A DNA stretch of 64,000 nt, taken from assembly GCA_028280445.1 (NCBI GenBank), contig JANQLU010000136.1, positions 493,308 to 557,307 of the forward strand, given 5' to 3'. Shown piece by piece: positions 1 through 8,277 of this stretch (position 1 is the first letter of the stretch; each line of letters starts with the position of its first letter). The position numbers and the translations under genes were made by a program. This DNA is from Pirellulaceae bacterium (GTDB lineage Bacteria > Planctomycetota > Planctomycetia > Pirellulales > Pirellulaceae). Under the pieces are notes generated by a model. That model was not told the DNA's origin and ran no database searches. It worked only from the letters and a program-made list of their open reading frames with translations.

Positions 1-219
1 AGCGACCACCAAACGATGGACGTCGTTGTCTGAACTGGAAAGCGAGTCACAAAAGCGTTCACCATAAAGTGAATCGACGGTCTGGTCCGTGATGACAACC
101 CATTGGCCGGTTCTGTCAATGAATTGATCAATGTTTGCCAGCAGGTCTGGGCCAATGCCAATCTGATACGAGCGATCAGCAAGTTTTACTTGGACGGTTT
201 GGCAATCGGTTTCAGGCAT
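1..219 (-). CDS. aroB: 3-dehydroquinate synthase, N-terminal part (cut by window edge)
   Basis: The first 73 codons of a minus-strand gene that runs off the left edge. The product begins MPETDCQTVQVKLADRSYQI and continues with GIGPDLL and a beta-strand WVVITDQTV, which is the pattern of the N-terminal NAD-binding half of AroB (beta strand, the RSYxIxIGxxLL signature, then VVITDxxV). AroB converts DAHP to 3-dehydroquinate in the shikimate pathway in the cytoplasm. The catalytic metal-binding half lies outside the window. It is divergent from the nucleotide-house-cleaning gene rdgB, with about 100 bp between the two starts. Identification is by recognition of the N-terminal signature only. Confidence 0.8.
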   Translation of the reverse strand, partial: MPETDCQTVQVKLADRSYQIGIGPDLLANIDQFIDRTGQWVVITDQTVDSLYGERFCDSLSSSDNDVHRLVVA

Positions 220-322
220 CACGACGAATCGAAAAAGAACAATTACAATGACCAATCTAACTCAAAACTCGCCGTTTTTATACGCCAGCAAATCCACTTT
301 CATTTGATTGGGAAACGACCCC

Positions 323-937
323 ATGCAGATTGTGTTAGGTACCAACAACAAAAAAAAATTACTTGAACTGGATCTCCTGTTAGGTCCGCTCGGTTTTGAT
401 TTAAAAACGCTTTCGGATTTCCCAAATGCCGTCGAGGTCGAAGAAACCGGGACAACTTTTGCAGAAAATGCGGCATTGAAGGCGACTGTTCAAGCCAAAA
501 ATCTCAATCAGTGGGTGGTTGGTGAGGACAGCGGGTTATCGGTCGACGCGCTCGACGGAAAACCGGGTGTTTATTCAGCGCGATACGCTGGCGCGGACGC
601 CGATGATGCTGCCAACAATGCCAAACTGTTGCACGAACTGCGGGATGTCCCTTATGCGAAACGAACGGCGCATTACACCAGCCATATCACTTTATCGGAT
701 CCCGAGGGAAACGTTTTGATTGATTGCGAAGATTACTGCTGCGGTCTGATCGGCACGGAAGCTCAGGGAACGGCCGGATTTGGATATGACCCTCTGTTCA
801 TTATTCCAGAATACGACCTGACGTTTGGGCAACTGGGCAACACGATCAAATCGATTCTCAGTCATCGCGCGCGGGCGATGCGCAAATTCATCCCTCAGTT
901 GATACGAATCAAGGAAACTGTCGTATCGGTTCAATAG
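323..937 (+). CDS. rdgB: XTP/dITP diphosphohydrolase (RdgB/HAM1 family)
   Basis: Hydrolyses non-canonical purine triphosphates (dITP, XTP) to monophosphates plus pyrophosphate and so keeps them out of DNA and RNA. The protein of about 204 residues has the family marks in order: N-terminal MQIVLGTNNKKKLLEL, ETGTTFAENAALKA, GEDSGLSVDAL with the catalytic aspartate, the PGVYSARYAG loop, and GFGYDPLF with SHRARAM near the C-terminus. Length is normal for the family. An in-frame TTG lies five codons upstream, but the ATG is preferred because family members start at this M-x-hydrophobic-GTNN strand. The last 7 bp overlap the 3' end of the convergent asnB gene. Confidence 0.93.
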   Translation: MQIVLGTNNKKKLLELDLLLGPLGFDLKTLSDFPNAVEVEETGTTFAENAALKATVQAKNLNQWVVGEDSGLSVDALDGKPGVYSARYAGADADDAANNAKLLHELRDVPYAKRTAHYTSHITLSDPEGNVLIDCEDYCCGLIGTEAQGTAGFGYDPLFIIPEYDLTFGQLGNTIKSILSHRARAMRKFIPQLIRIKETVVSVQ

Positions 938-2598
938 CTTTCGTTGTGAACATTTTTTACCGCACGTCCCGACGGGTCTGCCATCGCTTCGAACTCTGCG
1001 TCCCAGCGGAGCGCCGTCGGTGTTGAACAAGCAATGGATTTTCCTCCCGGCACACATTTCGCAGCATCGGGATGCGGAAACAGCTGGTCAAAAATCTCGC
1101 GGTACATATAAGCTTCTTTGGTCGCCGGTGGATTGTATTCAAATCGAAACGCGACATTTTCCATCTGTTGGTCGCTGACCAGTTGTTCGGCGCGTATTTT
1201 GAGTTGATCGATCCAGTTGTAGCCAACACCGTCTGAAAATTGCTCTTTCTGCCGCCAGAGCACGGATTGTGGCACGGAGCTTTCATTGAACGCTTGGCGC
1301 AAAATGTGTTTTTCGATTTTTGAATCGCTGCACATTTTGGCCTCGGGATTCAACCTCATGGCGACATCAACGAAGTTTTTATCGAGAAACGGCACACGTG
1401 CTTCGACTCCCCAAGCCGCCATCGATTTATTCGCTCTGAGACAATCAAAGCTATGCAAATCAAACAGCTTTCGAACGGTTTCTTCGTGAAACTCCCGAGT
1501 GTTGGGCGCTTTGTGAAAATACAGATAGCCGCCAAAAATTTCGTCAGAACCTTCGCCCGAGAGCACCATTTTGATTCCCATGGCTTTGATTTTTCTGGCC
1601 ATCAACCACATCGGTGTCGACGCCCGGATCGTCGTGACATCATAAGTTTCAATGTGGTAAATCACTTCTCGCAGCGCGTCGACACCTTCTTGAACCGTAA
1701 AATGCATCGTGTGGTGAATCGTGCCGATCGCATCAGCAACTGTCTTTGCGTTGTCGAGATCCGGAGAACCTTCGAGGCCAATGGCAAACGAGTGGATTTG
1801 CGGCCACCAAGCGTTGCTTTGCAAATCGTCTTCGATCCGTTTTTGTGAATACTGTTGTGCGATGGCCGAGACGACCGACGAATCCAAACCTCCAGACAGT
1901 AATACACCAAACGGCACATCGGACATCATGTGGCTTTTGACCGCATCTTCCAACGCGTGTTGAATCATCTCAGGGCTGGACTCGTTGTTTTGGACAGCGT
2001 CGAAATCGACCCAATCCCGCAGGTAGTATTTGGTTGGCCCATCCGCCTGTGAATCCCAATAATGCCCGGGCGGAAATTCTTCGATGGTTTTACAACAATC
2101 AATCAGCGCTTTCATTTCCGAAGCAAAATAAATGTTGCCGCTTTCGTCTCGACCGTGATACAGCGGAATGATTCCGAGATGGTCGCGCGCGGCCAGGAAA
2201 CGATCTTGCGACGAGTCGTACAGAACAAATGCAAACATCCCTTGCAAATCATCCAGGAAATCAACACCGCGCTGATCGTACAACGCCAAAATCACTTCGC
2301 AGTCTGATTTCGTTTGAAATTCAAACGGCGCTGAAAGTTGTGATTCCAGTTGCTTGTGATTGTAGATTTCACCATTGACGCACAAGATGTGTGTGTCTGC
2401 GAGATTTTTCAACGGTTGAGCGCCGGTTTCGACGTCGACAATCGCCAATCGTTGATGAGCCAAAATAGCTCGGTCATTTTGCCAAACACCAGCCCAGTCG
2501 GGACCGCGATGTTTCATCAATCCACTGCAGCGGACCGCAGTGTCACGCAATTTGGTTTGCTCGCCACGAATGTCAAGAATACAAAAAATGGAACACAT
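931..2598 (-). CDS. asnB: Asparagine synthetase B, glutamine-hydrolysing
   Basis: Makes asparagine from aspartate, ATP and glutamine. The 555-residue protein begins MCSIF, so Cys2 becomes the N-terminal glutaminase nucleophile after Met removal. The glutaminase domain shows MKHRGPD, LAHQRLAIVD and VNGEIYNH. The synthetase domain follows with the ATP-binding loop LLSGGLDSS and the acceptor-site segment VLSGEGSDEIFGGYLYF. Length matches E. coli-type AsnB. It is the third gene of a minus-strand run tmk-holB-asnB, 45 bp after holB, and its end overlaps that of rdgB by 7 bp, so the two are convergent with no room for a separate terminator. Confidence 0.95.
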   Translation of the reverse strand: MCSIFCILDIRGEQTKLRDTAVRCSGLMKHRGPDWAGVWQNDRAILAHQRLAIVDVETGAQPLKNLADTHILCVNGEIYNHKQLESQLSAPFEFQTKSDCEVILALYDQRGVDFLDDLQGMFAFVLYDSSQDRFLAARDHLGIIPLYHGRDESGNIYFASEMKALIDCCKTIEEFPPGHYWDSQADGPTKYYLRDWVDFDAVQNNESSPEMIQHALEDAVKSHMMSDVPFGVLLSGGLDSSVVSAIAQQYSQKRIEDDLQSNAWWPQIHSFAIGLEGSPDLDNAKTVADAIGTIHHTMHFTVQEGVDALREVIYHIETYDVTTIRASTPMWLMARKIKAMGIKMVLSGEGSDEIFGGYLYFHKAPNTREFHEETVRKLFDLHSFDCLRANKSMAAWGVEARVPFLDKNFVDVAMRLNPEAKMCSDSKIEKHILRQAFNESSVPQSVLWRQKEQFSDGVGYNWIDQLKIRAEQLVSDQQMENVAFRFEYNPPATKEAYMYREIFDQLFPHPDAAKCVPGGKSIACSTPTALRWDAEFEAMADPSGRAVKNVHNESY

Positions 2599-2643
2599 AT
2601 TTATTTCTCAAGAGAAAGTTCTGAAATCGAGTTGACCAAGAAA

Positions 2644-3699
2644 TTAAACGGTCAACTTTCCTCGCCCCAAGCGACCCAGATCGATCAGCCAACTCTCAAT
2701 CACGCTGGCCTGGTTCGCATTTGCTGCGACGTGCTGCTGGACTTCGAAACATCGATCCAGACAGTCAGCGATCGCAGCCGGATTCAATTCATCATGTTGT
2801 CGAGCCCGTTCGATCGCCGCGTTCATTTCCGAATCACCGGTAAATTCCCGTCCGTGGATTGCCCACAACAAATTCCTGTAAAAGGAAATCGCAAATTCGC
2901 TGGCCAATCGCAACCGATCGCGTCGTAACGCCGCTTCTTTACCCGCGGCATCGACAAAATTGCTCGTTACCTTCGTGAAATCATTGTCACCGGGATCCAA
3001 GGTCGCAAATTGCTCGATCATCAAATTGCGATAGTTCATCACTTCCGGATCCGCCATCTGTAACGCCATCTGAACGCTACCGGCACCACAGGCCACGATC
3101 CCATCCACATCCTCAACCTCATCGGCCAGTTGTTTTTCCAACAGGATGGATTTGAGTTCGTCCTGAGCGAGCGTATCAAAGCGGATGATTTGGCATCGCG
3201 AGCGAATCGTCGGCAGCTGTTTTTGCTCACTGGTTCCAATCAAGATCATGACCGAATCGGCAGGAGGTTCCTCCAGTGTTTTTAACAGGCTGTTCGCGCT
3301 TTCGACATTTAAAAAATCCGCATCGTCAATCACCGCAACTTTGCGTCCGCCAGCAAAAGGTGTTAGCGAAATATCATGGCACAAACCTTCGCGCCCGCGT
3401 TTCTCTTTTTCGCCGACAAACTGCTCGATCAACAAACGGTTTTTATCCGCGCGTCGTCGTACTTGGAGAAAATCGGGATGCGTATCGGCATCGACTTGAG
3501 TGCAGCCCGCACACTGGTCACACGCCTGGTCGCCTCGTGTTTCACACAGCAACGCTTTCGCCAATTCTTTGGCAAACGTGTATTTTCCGATCCCTGCTGC
3601 ACCGACAAACAAAAAACTGCTCGCCAATCGATTTTGCTGAATCGCGTTGCGAAATTGTCGTTTTTGTTTTTCGTGACCGACCACGTGTTGCCAGCTCAT
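2644..3699 (-). CDS. holB: DNA polymerase III delta' subunit (clamp-loader ATPase family)
   Basis: Clamp-loader component of the replicative polymerase. The protein of about 351 residues opens MSWQHVVGHEKQKRQFRNAI and carries a Walker A-like GAAGIGKYTFA, a zinc module CDQCAGC, Walker B-like VAVIDDADFLN and the sensor segment ANSLLKTLEEPP. This is the DnaX/HolB AAA+ pattern. The start is fixed by an ATGA overlap with the tmk stop and by a strong GGAGGTGG ribosome-binding site about 4 bases upstream; a longer frame beginning six codons earlier is therefore rejected. The coupling with tmk is a common bacterial arrangement. A DnaX assignment is less likely because the length and the tmk context fit HolB. 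Confidence 0.88.
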   Translation of the reverse strand: MSWQHVVGHEKQKRQFRNAIQQNRLASSFLFVGAAGIGKYTFAKELAKALLCETRGDQACDQCAGCTQVDADTHPDFLQVRRRADKNRLLIEQFVGEKEKRGREGLCHDISLTPFAGGRKVAVIDDADFLNVESANSLLKTLEEPPADSVMILIGTSEQKQLPTIRSRCQIIRFDTLAQDELKSILLEKQLADEVEDVDGIVACGAGSVQMALQMADPEVMNYRNLMIEQFATLDPGDNDFTKVTSNFVDAAGKEAALRRDRLRLASEFAISFYRNLLWAIHGREFTGDSEMNAAIERARQHDELNPAAIADCLDRCFEVQQHVAANANQASVIESWLIDLGRLGRGKLTV

Positions 3700-4319
3700 G
3701 ATCCCACCTCCCGGCATTTTTGGAGTTGGGCCGAGAACAATTCACGAATTTGATTCTGGATTTCGTCGATCGATTGTGTCGCGTCCAGTAAATGACAATT
3801 GGGATCATCGCCCGCCAATTGACGATATCCTCGAACCACTTTCTCAAAATACTGTTCTGATCGGGACTCAACACGATCGCGAGCGTCACCGAGTCGTCGA
3901 AAGACTTCGTCCAATGGGAGATCGAAAACAAACGTCAAATCTGCCTTGAGGCCTCCGGTTGCCACGCGCGCCACATCCCAGATATCCGGCAATGCCAAAT
4001 CTCCCGCGATTCCCTGATAAGCCGCTGTCGACAGTGTGTAACGATCACAAACTACGATTTGTCCATCTTCAATCGCGGGTCGAATAATCTCATCGACCAT
4101 TTGCGCACGCGCGGTCATGAACATCAACATTTCGGCCTGGCCGCAAATCGACAGATCGTCACGGCGCAGCAGAATCTCGCGAATCGCCGTTCCCAATTTC
4201 GTGCTTCCCGGATCAGCACAGCTGGTGTAGGCGCGTTCGTTTTTTTTGAGCCATTGGCAAAACAAATCAACTTGTGTCGATTTACCTGCCCCATCAATTC
4301 CTTCGAAAACGATGAACAT
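3696..4319 (-). CDS. tmk: Thymidylate kinase
   Basis: Phosphorylates dTMP to dTDP. The 207-residue protein has the P-loop FEGIDGAGKSTQ at the N-terminus, the DRYTLSTAAYQG motif (DR[YF]xxS) that positions the nucleotide, and a C-terminal LID-like region RDRVESRSEQYFEKV. Length is typical. It is the first gene of the minus-strand run tmk-holB-asnB and overlaps holB by ATGA, so translation of the two is probably coupled. Confidence 0.93.
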   Translation of the reverse strand: MFIVFEGIDGAGKSTQVDLFCQWLKKNERAYTSCADPGSTKLGTAIREILLRRDDLSICGQAEMLMFMTARAQMVDEIIRPAIEDGQIVVCDRYTLSTAAYQGIAGDLALPDIWDVARVATGGLKADLTFVFDLPLDEVFRRLGDARDRVESRSEQYFEKVVRGYRQLAGDDPNCHLLDATQSIDEIQNQIRELFSAQLQKCREVGS

Positions 4320-4957
4320 TGCCGCATTGTAATAGACAATCAGGTAATGCTGTCACCCCATACCACAGTGGATTTTGCGACAAGCCGCTCCGCCATTCTC
4401 CACGTCCACGTCGAACTGTATGTGCCAACCAAAGTTGGAATTTGATAGCAAGTTTTCGACGGCTCTTCAGCTTCCGTTACTGTCGCCAGGGGTCGCGATT
4501 TTTCCCGATACTGGCAGCGAATTCAACATCGCGTCAAAAAAAATTCACTCACAGCGAACGAATCCAACCTTATCGCCGTACCACTGGTGCCAATGTTTGT
4601 CGAAAGTCCATGAATTTATTTATCAAAAGGCCCGAACCTCGCAACATGCTGTCTATTGCATTCTGAGAAGCCGATCGCAGGAATTATTTTTGCGATCGAT
4701 ACAAACGGAACACTCCGAACCCAATATCCAAATTTTCGCCAAATATCACTCAACTAACTTGTCGTATTTTTCCCTTAACTTTATCTGTCCCTCATAAACC
4801 GTATTCAACTTCGACGTTCAGAATAAAAAACACGCTTTTTTTCTTTGCCAACTCCGGTGGCTAACCTAACTTTAACCGCATACACGAACTTGCGCATGGA
4901 CACTGCGCGCTAACAACCCCTGAAAAACCTTCGCCCCCAATTGCACAGAGTAATCCC
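4320..4957. other. Intergenic region without a supported gene
   Basis: About 640 bp between the divergent tmk and the Cys-rich protein gene. Frames across it give low-quality proteins with no start signal or recognisable domain. No palindromic element of the kind found elsewhere in the window was seen. It presumably holds both divergent promoters, but I cannot point to convincing -35/-10 boxes. Confidence 0.5.
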
Positions 4958-6013
4958 ATGTTTCGAACAAAACCTTTTCTGTTGATGCTGCTAGTCGCAA
5001 CATCGATTCCAATGTTTGTTCCAGCGCAGGCAGACGCTGGACCGTTGTTGGATTGGATTCTGGGCCGACGTGCACGACGTACGCAACCTTGGACAGTACA
5101 AAACCGTGTCGCCTATCCGCATAACGCTGCGGCGATTGCGGCCAGTGCCAATGGCTGTCTCCAACCGGGTGTTTGCCAAGTCAATTGCCAACGCACTTGC
5201 CAACGAACAGTCGTCAACTACGTTCCACAAACGTGTTACCGAACACAGTGGCAACGTATTCCAGTAACACAATATCGACCGGTAACCAATACAGATCCAT
5301 GTTCGGGTTGTACCGTCACCTGCATGCGACCTTGTACCACCTACCGATGGCAGGCGCAACGAGTACCTTACACCACCTATCGTCCGGTTTACCGTACGGA
5401 AACTTATCGTGTTCCGGTTACGTATTACACCAGCGATTGTGGAAACGTTAATCCATGTGCGAGTTGCAATGCAGGCACACAAACCTCTGGGCCTGCGTTT
5501 AACAACACACAACAGCCAACACCAGCAACACCTCCGGCTGGTGGCGTCAATACCTCTGGGGCTTACGTGACTCAACCGGGTTACTACAACACCGGCGGGC
5601 AATCGACAATTGGCGGCGGCGCGGCGGATACCGTACCATCACTGGTCGATCCAACTTCGGCACAACGTCCTTTGATTCAGAAAACGCTGCCGACAGTTCC
5701 CGACACTTCGCAATTGATCGATGTTCCCAATTTGAATTCAACTCCGATGAATTACTCGAGTCCTATCGAGGCAACGCCGTTGCAAGCACCGGAAAACAAT
5801 CTCGAAGAACCGGTTTTGATTCGTGGCGATAAACAAGCGAGAGCTTTGATTCACAAAAAATGGAACTACACGCCGGTACGACTTGCCAGCTACGAGACCG
5901 AAGTGGTCCAGCCTCGCAAATCTCGAACCTATGTGGGTAAGCTCAAGATCGCACCAGAAGTACAAGAACAAAAAACACCTCAACGGCCTAACGCTATCTG
6001 GCAGGCCAAATAG
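4958..6013 (+). CDS. Secreted Cys-rich protein with YRPV/RVPV repeats, wall-type
   Basis: A 351-residue exported protein of unconfirmed role. Residues 1-28 form a signal peptide (LLMLLVATSIPMFVPAQADA). Residues about 65-165 hold twelve cysteines, many as CxxC or C-x3-C pairs, interleaved with Tyr/Arg/Val repeats such as IPVTQYRPV, VPYTTYRPVYR and RVPVTYY. The rest is Pro/Thr/Gln-rich and low in complexity. The repeats resemble the YTV-type proteins proposed as structural components of planctomycete walls, and the cysteines suggest disulphide cross-linking; both points are inference. The gene stands alone with a clear intrinsic terminator downstream. Confidence 0.75.
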   Translation: MFRTKPFLLMLLVATSIPMFVPAQADAGPLLDWILGRRARRTQPWTVQNRVAYPHNAAAIAASANGCLQPGVCQVNCQRTCQRTVVNYVPQTCYRTQWQRIPVTQYRPVTNTDPCSGCTVTCMRPCTTYRWQAQRVPYTTYRPVYRTETYRVPVTYYTSDCGNVNPCASCNAGTQTSGPAFNNTQQPTPATPPAGGVNTSGAYVTQPGYYNTGGQSTIGGGAADTVPSLVDPTSAQRPLIQKTLPTVPDTSQLIDVPNLNSTPMNYSSPIEATPLQAPENNLEEPVLIRGDKQARALIHKKWNYTPVRLASYETEVVQPRKSRTYVGKLKIAPEVQEQKTPQRPNAIWQAK

Positions 6014-6039
6014 AGGAACGTAAACAACGGACGATTTTT

Positions 6040-6071
6040 AAACGGTTGCCGGATTTGGCAGCCGTTTTTTT
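6040..6071 (+). terminator. Intrinsic terminator after the Cys-rich protein gene
   Basis: An 11-bp stem AAACGGTTGCC / GGCAGCCGTTT with one G-T pair and a six-base loop runs directly into a T tract, 27 bases after the stop codon. Confidence 0.8.
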
Positions 6072-6113
6072 GTGCGCTCAATGAAAATAATCGCAACGCC
6101 GTAGGATTTGGAT

Positions 6114-6136
6114 TGGCCGGTGGGAACCGGCCCTAC
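6114..6136 (+). repeat. Family B palindromic repeat, half copy (B1)
   Basis: One arm of the family B element, GGCCGGTGGGAACCGGCCC, ending in CTAC. The arm is itself a small hairpin (GGCCGGT / ACCGGCC). Its partner arm is missing here, so this is a truncated copy. Confidence 0.7.
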
Positions 6137-6234
6137 TTGATACAAATCGGTTTGCGTCGCCGATTGATAAACCCGATAATTGAACCGATGTATTGATTGA
6201 CACCGCTTTTGCGACCACGAATATGTAAAAAACG

Positions 6235-7227
6235 ATGCCAGCCAACCTCACGCAGCAATACCACAAGGCCGAACAGGCCTATCGGCAAGCCGAAACGCCG
6301 CAAGAAGAACTCGAATGCCTGCAGACGATGTTAGTCGAGCTTCCCAAACACAAAGGGACTGACAAAATGCAGGCTGAGCTGAAACAAAAAATCAGCAAGG
6401 TCAAAAAAGAAATTGCAGACGGCAGCAAAAAGGTCGGCAAAAAAACGGGAGTTCGTATTCCGAAACAAGGTGCCGGCCGAGCCGTGATTATCGGTGCACC
6501 CAATTGTGGCAAAAGCCAATTACTTGCCAGTTTTACCAATGCGACACCGACCGTCGCCGATTATCCGTTTTCAACAACACAACCTTTGCCTGGCATGATG
6601 CCGTGGCAAAATGTAACTGTCCAATTGATCGATACGCCCCCCATTACCGCGGATGTGTTTGACCCGGTCACTCAAGGGTTGATTCGTAGCGCTGACGTTG
6701 TTGTCATCTTGCTCGATCTGGGCTCCGATGACGGTGTGCAAGATTTCAATGCGGTCATCGAAAAAATTCAGGCTGGCAAGACTCGACTGGGCCGTGAAAC
6801 CTGCCTGGACGAAAATGATCTGGGCGTTGCCTATACTGCGACGCTGCTGGCGTTCAACAAAATTGATCAGGCCGATGCGGCAGACCGTCTCGAATTTTTT
6901 CGCGAATACCTGGAAGTCGATTTCGAAGAATTCCAAATTTCGGCAAAAGAAAAAGCCGGGCTCGAGGAATTGCGCAATCGCATTTACGAATTGCTGGATG
7001 TTGTCCGAGTCTACACAAAACAGCCGTCGAAAAAAGATGCCGACCTGGAGAAACCTTATACGATTCGCCGCGGTGGTACTTTACTGGATGTCGCTCAACT
7101 CATTCACAAAGATTTCGCTGAAAAATTTAAATCCGCTCGCGTATGGGGATCTCAAGTTCATGATGGCACACCCGTCAAAGGTGACTATATTATTCACGAT
7201 CAAGATATTATTGAGCTTAATATTTAA
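6235..7227 (+). CDS. TGS-domain GTPase of the DRG/Obg group
   Basis: A 330-residue P-loop GTPase. An N-terminal Lys/Glu-rich helical segment of about 75 residues is followed by the G domain: G1 GAPNCGKS, switch region DYPFSTTQPLPGMM, G3 DTPP, G4 NKID and a G5-like ISAKE. A C-terminal TGS domain follows (YTIRRGGTLLDVAQLIH through VKGDYIIHDQDIIEL). This is the layout of the DRG-like branch of Obg GTPases, whose members act on ribosomes or RNA; the exact role of the bacterial forms is unclear. It is followed after 42 bp by a secreted protein gene in the same direction. Confidence 0.85.
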   Translation: MPANLTQQYHKAEQAYRQAETPQEELECLQTMLVELPKHKGTDKMQAELKQKISKVKKEIADGSKKVGKKTGVRIPKQGAGRAVIIGAPNCGKSQLLASFTNATPTVADYPFSTTQPLPGMMPWQNVTVQLIDTPPITADVFDPVTQGLIRSADVVVILLDLGSDDGVQDFNAVIEKIQAGKTRLGRETCLDENDLGVAYTATLLAFNKIDQADAADRLEFFREYLEVDFEEFQISAKEKAGLEELRNRIYELLDVVRVYTKQPSKKDADLEKPYTIRRGGTLLDVAQLIHKDFAEKFKSARVWGSQVHDGTPVKGDYIIHDQDIIELNI

Positions 7228-7269
7228 TTCAACGGACTTGCTTTACCGCCAATCTTGCCTGGAGTCGCC

Positions 7270-8070
7270 ATGAAAAATATTTTTGTGTTACTCGTCATGT
7301 TGCTCGTTTTACCAACAACTCTTTGCGCCCAAAAAAACGGCGGCCAGCAGGAATCCTATGGGATTTTCCAAACCCAACAAGAATACCATCAGTTTATGGG
7401 TGGCCTCAAACGCATCGACGATCCACAAATCCGGGCAATGATTCCAGCCATCAACGATGCGGTTTTGGGAAGACCGATTGGTTGGACCAATGAAAGATAC
7501 GGTTTGAAAAGCGGTAACAATATGATGGACATGCTATCGAATCCAAAAATTCGTGCCGAACTCGATATGGTCGACGACCAATATCAAAAAATGCAAAACA
7601 AGTATTCCGACCTGCGAAAGCAAATGGCGAAACAGATTCGCGACATTGATTTTTCCAACTCCAAAAATGCACTGGAGTCCTTGAGAAAAATTACCGGAGA
7701 CGCTCAGCGCGAAGTCCACGGTGTTCTGCTGCCTCATCAAAAAAAGCGATTGGCACAACTGAGAGTCCAACATTTATTGAATCGCAAATCGTTGGCCGCG
7801 ATTTTGACAACCGACCCCGTCGCGAGCAAACTCGAAGTGACTGAAGATCAAAAAGCTGAGCTGTTGAAATCTGAACAGGAAATCGAAAAAGAACTGGAGC
7901 GAGAGATCGCTGAATTGCGCAAAAAAGCGCGCGAGAAGCTTTTGCGAAAACTCCGCAGTTCACAGCGAAAACAATTCGAAGAAATGGTCGGTGATCAATT
8001 CGATTTTGGCGAACCCAAGAAAAAAACACGCCAAGACAAAACGAAACGTAAATACCGCAAAGACAAATAG
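7270..8070 (+). CDS. Secreted coiled-coil protein, paralogue of the protein encoded at 26.0-26.8 kb
   Basis: A protein of about 266 residues with a signal peptide (MKNIFVLLVMLLVLPTTLCA). The mature part is almost all charged helix: an ELDMVDDQYQKMQNKY segment, a central LLPHQKKRLAQL, and a C-terminal LEVTEDQKAELL to SSQRKQFEEMVGDQFDF, ending in a Lys/Arg-rich tail. The same landmarks in the same order occur in the protein encoded at 26.0-26.8 kb. Periplasmic Spy/LTxxQ-like proteins have comparable helical design, but homology is not shown. The ATG is chosen over a TTG five codons upstream because it begins the signal peptide. Function unknown. Confidence 0.75.
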   Translation: MKNIFVLLVMLLVLPTTLCAQKNGGQQESYGIFQTQQEYHQFMGGLKRIDDPQIRAMIPAINDAVLGRPIGWTNERYGLKSGNNMMDMLSNPKIRAELDMVDDQYQKMQNKYSDLRKQMAKQIRDIDFSNSKNALESLRKITGDAQREVHGVLLPHQKKRLAQLRVQHLLNRKSLAAILTTDPVASKLEVTEDQKAELLKSEQEIEKELEREIAELRKKAREKLLRKLRSSQRKQFEEMVGDQFDFGEPKKKTRQDKTKRKYRKDK

Positions 8071-8115
8071 TTGCTCGGTTGTGTTGATTAAAATCGGAAA
8101 GATACGGATTTGAGC

Positions 8116-8189
8116 TGAGCGGCAAGGCGCTAGCCGCCGGTATTGGAGTGTAGTCGAGGGTTCACCGGCGGCTAGCGCCTTGCCGCTCA
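8116..8189. repeat. Family A palindromic repeat (A1)
   Basis: Near-perfect inverted repeat with arms TGAGCGGCAAGGCGCTAGCC and the complement around a loop of about 20 bases. It lies between convergent genes. The 3' flank (ATTTGATCAACG) is the reverse complement of the flank seen on the 5' side of copy A2, so this copy is inserted in the opposite orientation. Confidence 0.9.
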
Positions 8190-8277
8190 CATTTGATCAA
8201 CGGTACCGCTGGGCGATTTCCGTCAAAAAAAATGGGGTCATGAACTCTCGACCCCAGAAGCATTCTTTCATCCGCAG

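Noticed and set aside
103..366. 87-codon plus-strand frame at the left edge
   Set aside because: It lies opposite the aroB reading frame, which has a clear AroB N-terminal signature, and overlaps the start of rdgB. No ribosome-binding site.
4319..4797. Plus-strand frames of 115 and 140 codons in the tmk/Cys-rich gene interval
   Set aside because: Low-complexity products without recognisable domain, ribosome-binding site or signal peptide. Probably chance.
8116..8189. Repeated palindromes taken as a CRISPR array
   Set aside because: Copies are kilobases apart, without regular spacers or cas genes. They are dispersed hairpin elements.
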